Origin: Candidatus Bathyarchaeota archaeon
GTDB taxonomy: Archaea > Thermoproteota > Bathyarchaeia > Bathyarchaeales > WUQV01
DNA: 21,672 nt
Direction of reading: 5' to 3'
Assembly (NCBI GenBank): GCA_009889585.1
Contig: WUQV01000143.1
Location: forward strand, 1 to 21,672
Part shown: piece by piece, positions 15,114 through 20,535 of the stretch
How positions within the stretch are numbered: position 1 is the first letter of the stretch
How the letters are laid out: every line of letters begins with the position of its first letter
Position numbers and translations under genes: made by a program
Notes under the pieces: generated by a model
The model's input: the letters and a program-made list of their open reading frames with translations, nothing else
Databases searched by the model: none
Told to the model about the DNA's origin: nothing

Positions 15114-15830
15114 TTGAAGGTTAAAGTCGATTTTCATATTCACACGTGTTATTCTTACGATGGATTGATGACGCTTAAGGAGTTAATCGTTTACTCAAAG
15201 AGAAGTGGGTTAAATTGTGTAGCTGTAACTGATCATGATACGATCGAAGGTGCGTTAAAGCTCGTTAAGCAAGATGAGATCCTAGTTATCCCAGGGGTTG
15301 AAGTTAGCGCTAAAGGCTGTCACGTGCTCGCCCTTAACGTCATGGAGCCTATACAATCGGGCTTAGGAGCTCAAGAAGTCGTAGAAAGAGTTCACGAAGC
15401 CGGTGGGATCGCTGCGCTCGCCCATCCTACGGCTGCTTATAAAGGCGCTCGTAAAACGTTAACGGCGAAGTTCGACGCGATCGAGGTAATTAACTCGTCC
15501 TCATTATTTTTCGATCTTTCCACGTACCTCAACGGAAGGATCGCTGATGCATTAGGAGCCTCTCAACTGGCAGGAAGCGATGCTCATTACGCTCAAGAGG
15601 TAGGCTACGCGTACACTATCGTCGAAGCGAGCTTAAACGTAGACGAGATCGTAAAGGCCGTTAAGATGGGCTTGACGACCCCTTGTGGACGACGGATACC
15701 ATGGGGAGTTCGGTTAAAACGCGAAGCCTTATCGTTAAAGAAGAAAATAGCATTAGGCCTTAACGGCTTAACTGCGTCGTCTTCAACCGAGGGGGAAGGC
15801 CCTTCATTTTACGGTTGTTCCTTTTGTTAA
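15114..15830 (+). CDS. PHP domain metal-dependent phosphoesterase
   Basis: This 238-residue protein has the PHP motifs in order: DFHIHTCYSYDG (residues 5-16), VTDHDTIEGA, PGVEVSA, LAHPTA and GSDAH. These His and Asp residues form the metal site of the polymerase-and-histidinol-phosphatase family. Its relatives (COG0613 type) hydrolyse nucleotide phosphates or other phosphoesters, and the substrate is unknown here. The start is TTG 15114, with GTTAAATCTTTATAGGA just ahead containing an AGGA very close to the start. It follows metS by only 27 bases on the same strand and is probably in the same operon. The last 25 residues are encoded opposite the converging ribbon-helix-helix gene and look less conserved. 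Confidence 0.85.
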   Translation: MKVKVDFHIHTCYSYDGLMTLKELIVYSKRSGLNCVAVTDHDTIEGALKLVKQDEILVIPGVEVSAKGCHVLALNVMEPIQSGLGAQEVVERVHEAGGIAALAHPTAAYKGARKTLTAKFDAIEVINSSSLFFDLSTYLNGRIADALGASQLAGSDAHYAQEVGYAYTIVEASLNVDEIVKAVKMGLTTPCGRRIPWGVRLKREALSLKKKIALGLNGLTASSSTEGEGPSFYGCSFC

Positions 15831-16146
15831 AGGTAACGTCACCACTTGCTATATGGCGTCTCGCTTTAACGCTTCGACCTTTGTTAAATTTCAATACGTC
15901 AACGGATATAGCCTTATTCAAGACGCCTTCATCACGTTCGCTTAACGACGTCCAATCGACGGCTTCCTTAATCACGGGCTGAACGTTGGCCTCACCGGCC
16001 CCCACGCCCCAAGCTTCGTCGACGAGCAAATCGCGCACAGCCGCTCGTATGGCCTCGGCCCTGCTGGAGTACAACTTCCTTTCGTTCACGAGTTGATCGA
16101 TGGCCTTAATGTAAGGCTCCGGCAAGTGTATGGTGATGAGCTTCAT
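15760..16146 (-). CDS. Ribbon-helix-helix (CopG/NikR-like) transcription regulator
   Basis: From ATG 16146 this is a 128-residue protein. The first 45 residues are a standard ribbon-helix-helix: strand KLITIHLPEPYIKAIDQLV, then a turn and a second helix (SSRAEAIRAAVRDLL). Such proteins bind operators as dimers through the strand. I prefer this ATG to the TTG nine bases upstream because the family starts M-K-L-I/V-T and because the TATA box fits it. Residues 55-128 are basic and not recognisable. The stop lies 71 bases inside the converging PHP gene, so one of the two genes may carry a non-native tail. Confidence 0.75.
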   Translation of the reverse strand: MKLITIHLPEPYIKAIDQLVNERKLYSSRAEAIRAAVRDLLVDEAWGVGAGEANVQPVIKEAVDWTSLSERDEGVLNKAISVDVLKFNKGRSVKARRHIASGDVTFNKRNNRKMKGLPPRLKTTQLSR

Positions 16147-16173
16147 AGCGGTCAAGAACGTTAAGTTAACTCG

Positions 16174-16181
16174 GTTTATAT
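16174..16181 (-). promoter_or_regulatory. TATA box of the ribbon-helix-helix regulator
   Basis: The minus strand reads GATATAAA, centred about 32 bases ahead of ATG 16146. The predicted transcript has a leader of only a few bases and no Shine-Dalgarno, which supports the ATG as start. Confidence 0.5.
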
Positions 16182-16269
16182 CCTTGCGTGTTTTAGCTTG
16201 AACGTACCTTAAACGTGCCGACTCTCCTCATTTAAGGAGGCTTACGCGATTCCCTTTGATTGATTCGTG

Positions 16270-16458
16270 TTAATTCGATCGAGCGACGTTTAAGTTCCTC
16301 TTTACAGGTGGAATGTTCGCATAGTACGTTAGGAGATCGATTGACGCTCTTCTCACTAAAGCGAGGAGGTTCTCAATTCTAAAGGGTTCATCGATCGGTC
16401 GTTCATCGCTTTTACGATTCTGCATTATCTCATCCGACTGAAGCGAAGGGAGCGCCAT
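16270..16458 (-). CDS. Possible small protein of unknown function
   Basis: A 62-residue frame from ATG 16458 has an amphipathic helix in its second half (RIENLLALVRRASIDLLTYY). There is no clear promoter or Shine-Dalgarno and no family match. It lies in an otherwise empty region between two diverging regulators, so it may be real or chance. Confidence 0.25.
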   Translation of the reverse strand: MALPSLQSDEIMQNRKSDERPIDEPFRIENLLALVRRASIDLLTYYANIPPVKRNLNVARSN

Positions 16459-16472
16459 CGCCCCGTTATCCT

Positions 16473-16491
16473 ATCCCAAAAAGGTTGGGAT
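16473..16491. repeat. Inverted repeat and TTGGGATA-type direct repeats upstream of the fusion gene
   Basis: ATCCCAA (16473-16479) pairs with TTGGGAT (16485-16491) around a five-base spacer. A related sequence, TTTGGGATAATTATT, lies at 16608-16622 between the TATA box and the GTG start of the fusion gene. Three TTGGGAT half-sites near a gene with an N-terminal HTH suggest an operator, possibly for autoregulation. Confidence 0.4.
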
Positions 16492-16496
16492 TATCG

Positions 16497-16607
16497 ATGA
16501 TGGGAACGTTAAGCCGGAGCCTTCTGACTAACTTTACTAAGCTCATCGAACCTCACGTGAAACTTCGGCAAATGGCTGAGAAGCATATCCCTAGACAAAG
16601 TTTTTAA
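16497..16607 (+). CDS. Possible 36-residue ORF ahead of the fusion gene
   Basis: A short frame (begins MMGTLSRSLLTNFTKL, ends AEKHIPRQSF) ends at TAA 16607, which overlaps the TATA box of the fusion gene. The composition is protein-like and basic. No Shine-Dalgarno is seen. It may be a small protein or a remnant. Confidence 0.2.
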   Translation: MMGTLSRSLLTNFTKLIEPHVKLRQMAEKHIPRQSF

Positions 16608-16608
16608 T
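16600..16608 (+). promoter_or_regulatory. TATA box of the LAGLIDADG-methylthiotransferase gene
   Basis: GTTTTTAAT is centred about 26 bases before the GTG at 16630, the classical archaeal spacing for a leaderless transcript. This supports that GTG as the true start of the whole fused reading frame. Confidence 0.55.
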
Positions 16609-16629
16609 TTGGGATAATTATTACCAATC

Positions 16630-19173
16630 GTGCCCCGCGGAAGGCTCCCCGACGAGGGAATCATAAGCAGGATTAAGCAAACAATAGGCGAAGCGCACGG
16701 CTTAACGCAAAGGGAGATATCTGAGAGAACTGGAATCCCGATTCAAACGGTACATAGGTACGTTACCAAATATCTTAAGGACGTTTTAATCGTCAAAAAA
16801 GCGGGGAAGAAGAAACTAATCGCGTTAAAAAGCCCTGAAGCGAAAAGCGCAACGGAATTGCTGCTTGAGAAGGTTAAAAAGACGTTAGATTTTGGTTCAA
16901 GGTTAAGGGAGAACGGGCATTCTTATGCAGAGATCGTAAGGGAGATCCGAAGGAGCTACGGTATAAGTTTGAGCGAAGTTACGGCTTATACGAAGTTCCG
17001 TGATGTGCGATTCTCAGATAAGGGCCTTCAACGGTATAAGGAGAAAATTTCAAGCGATAGATCTAAAGCGGGGAAGATCGGCGGAGCTAAATTGGCGAAA
17101 TCAGGGCTTTTGGATAAAATAAGGCCGTCAGCTGTAGAGGCAGCGCGTAGGGCGAGGTTAAAAGCGATACCACCTTCAGCTAAGGAGCTTACTTTGGAGA
17201 AGGTAAGGGTTATAGCCCATTGTCTATTCGACGGGTTCGTGCGCAAGGACGTATTCGGGTACGTTAATGCCTCCGAGGCTTTAGTGATGAGGTTTAAGTC
17301 CGACGTGAAGCGGGTTTACGGGTTTGACCCCTCGGACGAAAGGGTAAAGGGCAAGGCCATATGCGTGAGGTTCGCATCAAAGCTTGCGGCGGAAGACCTC
17401 CTCACGTACATGCCGAATTATTCCACGAGGAAGAATACGTTTGCTAAGGTGCCGGATCTAATCGTGAACGGATCAATGGAATGGAAAAAGGAGTTTTTGA
17501 GGTGCTTTTGGGATGATGAAGGTTCATGCGTATTTAACATGCGAACTGGCGATGGTGAAGAGGTCGTAAGACAGCTTGAGGCGTTTTGTGAGAACGATGA
17601 TGTAAGGAGATCTTTGATAGAGCTTCATAAAAGCTTGGGGATAGACTGTTATGAAAGGGATAATAAAATAATAATATCTAAAAGGGAGGATTTAACAAAG
17701 TTCTCAGAGGAAATTAATTTTTCGGCGGGCGTGGAGGTTGAGAAGGGAATCATTTGGAGGGGTTTTGAGAAACGTGAAGTGTTAAGGCACATGTTAGAAT
17801 CTTATGATAGAAGGAGGTCTGTTTATATCGAGAATTATGGGTGCGCTTCCAATAAATTCGACCTTCAAATAATGCTTGCTTACCTCATGAAAGCAGGGTA
17901 TGAAATAAGTAACGTCCCAGAGTCAGCTGATATACTTATTATCAACACCTGTGGTGTTAAGACGCCTACGGAAGATAAAATACTCGCGCGGCTACGCTCG
18001 CTCAATTCCCTTCGTAAGCCGATCATCATCGCTGGATGCCTGCCGAAAATCAATTTGCCAGCCATTCAAAGATGCGTTTCGGATTATTCAGCCGTCTTAG
18101 ACCCTTACTCCTGCGACAAAATCCTATTAGCCGTGAAGGGAGCTGAACGAGGCGAGAAAAATAAAGAGTTCTTCTCGCAAAAGCCTAAAGTTAAGCTAAA
18201 GTTGCCAAGGGTGAGGACCAACGATGTCGTAGAGGTAATACAGATTGCTGAGGGCTGCGCTGGGTTTTGCGCATACTGTTGCACTAGGTTCGCTAGAGGC
18301 AGATTGTTTTCATATCCTAAGGAGCTTATAGTCAATAATATCAAGAGAGCCGTAAGGGATGGAGTTAAGGAGGTTTGGATAACGGGGCAGGATACGGGGG
18401 CGTACGGGATAGATATCGAAACCGATCTAGTGGAGTTGCTTGAGGACGTCTGCAAGATTGATGGGGATTTTCTCGTTCGCGTTGGTATGATGAACCCGAA
18501 CCATGCGTTAAGGATGCTACATCGCCTAATTGAGGTCTATAAAGATGAGAAGATCTTCAAGTTTCTGCACCTGCCGGTTCAAAGCGGGGATGATGAAGTA
18601 TTAAAACGTATGAAGCGCCTTTATTCTGTTGACGATTTTAAGCACGTCGTTAAGGCTTTTAGGGAAGCTTTTCCTGATATCTCGTTAGCTACCGACGTAA
18701 TCGTCGGATTCCCAGGAGAAAGCGAAGAAGAATTCGAAGGAACCTTACGCTTAATCGAAGATGTTAAGCCTGACATCGTAAACGTAAGTAAGTTCTTCCC
18801 AAGGCCTAGTACCGAAGCCGCTCGAATGAAGCCTAAAGTGGACGTTAATATCGTTAAAGCTCGAAGCAAGTCCATCTCTGAGTTAGCATCGAAGATTAGC
18901 TTGGAGAGGAACTTAAGGTGGTTAGGTTGGAGCGGCCACGCCCTCATCGACGAGGTCGGCTTAAAGCCGAATACGTGGATCGGAAGGAATTATGCTTACA
19001 AGCCTATCGTAGTGAAAAGCCAAGAGCCTTCGTTAGGCGACATCTTAGAGGTGGAAGTTGTAAACGCCCATTCGACTTACTTAGAAGGCGTTATCTTAAG
19101 CTGGCGCTTAAAGGCTCTTAACGCTCGCGTCAAGGCCGTGGAAATGAGGCCTTTAGAAGGCGACTTCGATTGA
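16630..19173 (+). CDS. HTH + LAGLIDADG endonuclease-like domain fused to tRNA methylthiotransferase (MtaB/CDKAL1-like)
   Basis: One uninterrupted frame of 847 residues contains two normally separate proteins. Residues 1-70 are a helix-turn-helix (GLTQREISERTGIPIQTVHR). Residues 190-385 resemble a two-repeat LAGLIDADG endonuclease: VIAHCLFDG (acidic residue Asp201) and LRCFWDDEG (Glu297), both with the catalytic acid kept. Residues 397-847 are a complete radical-SAM methylthiotransferase: Cys405, Cys441 and Cys470 for the auxiliary cluster; CAGFCAYC (Cys543, 547, 550) for the SAM cluster; and a C-terminal TRAM domain from about residue 785. That enzyme makes ms2t6A at position 37 of ANN-decoding tRNAs. 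The methylthiotransferase starts complete and no splice-junction residues are seen, so this is not an intein inside it. An internal ATG (residue 388, at 17791) could allow separate synthesis of the enzyme. The stop overlaps the converging moaD-like gene by 44 bases. Confidence 0.85.
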   Translation: MPRGRLPDEGIISRIKQTIGEAHGLTQREISERTGIPIQTVHRYVTKYLKDVLIVKKAGKKKLIALKSPEAKSATELLLEKVKKTLDFGSRLRENGHSYAEIVREIRRSYGISLSEVTAYTKFRDVRFSDKGLQRYKEKISSDRSKAGKIGGAKLAKSGLLDKIRPSAVEAARRARLKAIPPSAKELTLEKVRVIAHCLFDGFVRKDVFGYVNASEALVMRFKSDVKRVYGFDPSDERVKGKAICVRFASKLAAEDLLTYMPNYSTRKNTFAKVPDLIVNGSMEWKKEFLRCFWDDEGSCVFNMRTGDGEEVVRQLEAFCENDDVRRSLIELHKSLGIDCYERDNKIIISKREDLTKFSEEINFSAGVEVEKGIIWRGFEKREVLRHMLESYDRRRSVYIENYGCASNKFDLQIMLAYLMKAGYEISNVPESADILIINTCGVKTPTEDKILARLRSLNSLRKPIIIAGCLPKINLPAIQRCVSDYSAVLDPYSCDKILLAVKGAERGEKNKEFFSQKPKVKLKLPRVRTNDVVEVIQIAEGCAGFCAYCCTRFARGRLFSYPKELIVNNIKRAVRDGVKEVWITGQDTGAYGIDIETDLVELLEDVCKIDGDFLVRVGMMNPNHALRMLHRLIEVYKDEKIFKFLHLPVQSGDDEVLKRMKRLYSVDDFKHVVKAFREAFPDISLATDVIVGFPGESEEEFEGTLRLIEDVKPDIVNVSKFFPRPSTEAARMKPKVDVNIVKARSKSISELASKISLERNLRWLGWSGHALIDEVGLKPNTWIGRNYAYKPIVVKSQEPSLGDILEVEVVNAHSTYLEGVILSWRLKALNARVKAVEMRPLEGDFD

Positions 19174-19480
19174 ACGAGCTGTTAAAGCAGCGGAGGTAGC
19201 TGCCTCCTCCGACAGGCGGTATTATTGCGATTACGTCGCCATCCTTAACCTCCGTCTTAAGGCCTTTTAACGCAGTCGCGCTAATTCCGTTAATGAGCAG
19301 CTGTAAGAAGTCCCTCACCCTCCCTCCTTCGAATAAGTAGTCCCTCGCCTTAGGGCCGTAGCGATCGGCTAAGAGCTCCAAAACGTCCACGAGCTCAAGG
19401 GGCTGGTCGAACTCGAACTCCTCCTCCCTCTTCCCGACCAACTCCCTTAACGTCGTGAAGAACTTGACCCTGACCTTCAT
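19130..19480 (-). CDS. moaD: MoaD/ThiS-like beta-grasp sulfur carrier with a C-terminal extension
   Basis: From ATG 19480 this is a 116-residue protein with the MoaD pattern: KVRVKFFTTLRELVGKREEE at the start, LLINGISATALKG in the middle, and DGDVIAIIPPVGGG near the end. In MoaD and archaeal SAMPs the terminal Gly-Gly is adenylated by an E1-like enzyme and carries sulfur for molybdopterin or tRNA thiolation, or is joined to proteins. Here the Gly-Gly-Gly at residues 91-93 is followed by 23 more residues (starting SYLRCFNSS) before the stop. Either a stop codon was lost, or the tail is removed by a protease. The tail is encoded opposite the end of the methylthiotransferase gene. The TTG nine bases upstream is a less likely start. 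Confidence 0.8.
   Translation of the reverse strand: MKVRVKFFTTLRELVGKREEEFEFDQPLELVDVLELLADRYGPKARDYLFEGGRVRDFLQLLINGISATALKGLKTEVKDGDVIAIIPPVGGGSYLRCFNSSFNRSRLLKASFPRP
19192..19207. terminator. Imperfect palindrome between the convergent genes
   Basis: GGAGGTAGCTGCCTCC is a 16-base palindrome with a single G-U pair. It lies 19 bases after the methylthiotransferase stop and inside the moaD-like gene at its Gly-Gly codons. It could act as a hairpin for the rightward transcript; no T run follows, so a terminator role is uncertain. Confidence 0.3.
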
Positions 19481-19529
19481 AAGCGGCAACCCTTATTAAA
19501 AGGTTAATACCTAAAGATTAAACTTTCGA

Positions 19530-19543
19530 TAATCGCGCGATTA
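19530..19543. promoter_or_regulatory. 14-bp perfect palindrome between divergent moaD and rpo5
   Basis: TAATCGCGCGATTA is a perfect 14-base inverted repeat in the divergent promoter region. It lies upstream of the probable rpo5 TATA box (CTTATATC, 19556-19563). Its position and symmetry suit a dimeric regulator acting on one or both genes. Confidence 0.4.
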
Positions 19544-19555
19544 GAAAAACGCTAC

Positions 19556-19563
19556 CTTATATC
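19556..19563 (+). promoter_or_regulatory. Probable TATA box of rpo5
   Basis: CTTATATC lies about 66 bases before the TTG at 19626, giving a predicted leader near 40 bases. That leader includes GAGGGGATC as a possible ribosome-binding site. Confidence 0.4.
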
Positions 19564-19625
19564 TCTCAGCGATACATCTTCGTAAGGAAGCTGAAAGCTT
19601 TGAACGACGTGATCGAGGGGATCGG

Positions 19626-20192
19626 TTGAGCGATAAGCCCATGAAGTCCGTCGAGGAACGAAAGGCCGAGGTCTTGATAAAAGTCCGAGGCTACAACGTA
19701 TTGGGGCGAGAGGATCATAAGGACGCGATCTGTTACATAGTCGAGTTGCCTAAGGAGGATAAAAAGGCCTTGGTGTGGTGTATACTTGAGCGAGATATCG
19801 TCGGCGTTCAACACCTTAATCAACTTAAGAAGCTTATGAAGGAGAAAGGCGTCGAGAAGGCGTTCGTTGTCTCAAGCGGACGATACACGCAAAGCGCCGT
19901 GAAGGAAGCTGGGAAGAGCAACATAGAACTCCTCCCTGAGACGCTTCCTTCGTTTAACATCTTCGAGCACTTCCTCGTCCCGAGGCATGAGGTATTAAGC
20001 CTTGATGAGCGAGATGAAGTCCTCAAGAGGTATCGAGTCAAGCCTTATCAACTCCCGCGAATTAAAGCGTCAGATCCGGCCGCCGTCCTCATAGGGGCTA
20101 AGCCAGGGGATATCGTTAAAATAATGAGGAAGGACGTAGAGAAGGGCACGGAAAAGGGATACATTCACTATCGCTACGTTGTAGAGGGCTAA
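19626..20192 (+). CDS. rpo5: RNA polymerase subunit Rpo5 (RpoH/Rpb5) with an N-terminal REase-like domain
   Basis: Residues 109-188 are the standard archaeal Rpo5/RpoH domain that forms part of the polymerase lower jaw: FNIFEHFLVPRHEVLS, KRYRVKPYQLPRI, ASDPAA, IGAKPGDIVKI and a final YIHYRYV. Archaeal Rpo5 normally consists of this domain alone, about 80 residues. Here 108 further residues precede it. They share the pattern of the eukaryotic RPB5 N-terminal jaw: strand KKALVWCILERDIVGV, helix NQLKKLMKEKGVEKA, strand FVVSSGRYTQSAVKEA. This resembles a restriction-endonuclease (Mrr-like) fold without the catalytic Asp and ExK. The start is TTG 19626; an internal ATG at residue 6 is also possible. 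It diverges from the moaD-like gene. Confidence 0.88.
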   Translation: MSDKPMKSVEERKAEVLIKVRGYNVLGREDHKDAICYIVELPKEDKKALVWCILERDIVGVQHLNQLKKLMKEKGVEKAFVVSSGRYTQSAVKEAGKSNIELLPETLPSFNIFEHFLVPRHEVLSLDERDEVLKRYRVKPYQLPRIKASDPAAVLIGAKPGDIVKIMRKDVEKGTEKGYIHYRYVVEG

Positions 20193-20535
20193 CGCTTTAA
20201 TGCTAAGCATAGGAATTCACCTCCGATGACTAGCTCACTATAAGGTGGCATTAGTACCTCAGCGATAACTTGGGAGTTTCCTCGCTCATGTGCGGATTGA
20301 CGCGCTCCCAGTTGAGCTCCTTGAAGAGGGCTGATTCGTCAACTACTATTTCTACTATACCTTATGCTGTTAGAGGCGAGCCAGCGGGCTAACGCATCCT
20401 ACGAAGGGCCTAAGCCTCTTCAAGCCCCTCTCGGCCTTCGTTCGTCTGGCCAACCTTATGACGTGCTAGCTCTAACGATAAGAAGGACGAAAACGGATAT
20501 ATTGACATCGATGACATTCAATGTAGGTGCGCCGC
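20193..20535 (+). other. Intergenic region between rpo5 and uxaA with a gene relic on the minus strand
   Basis: This 343-base stretch has no intact gene. Its minus strand holds the vapBC-like relic described separately. A Shine-Dalgarno for uxaA (TAGGTG, 20524-20529) closes it. I saw no tRNA or repeat. Confidence 0.5.
20251..20480 (-). pseudogene. Decayed vapBC-like toxin-antitoxin relic
   Basis: On the minus strand one frame reads EIVVDESALFKELNWERVNP followed by HMSEETPKLSLRY to a TAA at 20251-20253. This matches the first strand and helix of a PIN-domain VapC toxin; the remaining two thirds are gone. In the same frame, upstream and interrupted by three stops, are GREGLEEA, ALRRMR and PAGSPLTA, which resemble the end of a VapB antitoxin. 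No functional protein is expected. Confidence 0.4.

Noticed and set aside
16494..16580. Possible C/D box RNA (GATGATG followed by two CTGA boxes)
   Set aside because: Box C' is not recognisable, the spacing is irregular, and the stretch overlaps a small ORF; chance matches of four-base boxes are common.
16630..17820. Intein inside the methylthiotransferase
   Set aside because: The LAGLIDADG-like part precedes a complete enzyme N-terminus, and no splice-site Cys/Ser at the entry or His-Asn at the exit is present.
17811..17825. AGGAGGT as a Shine-Dalgarno for a separate methylthiotransferase starting just after it
   Set aside because: The bases encode consecutive Arg codons in frame and are followed by GTT, not a start codon; a separate start at ATG 17791 is more plausible.
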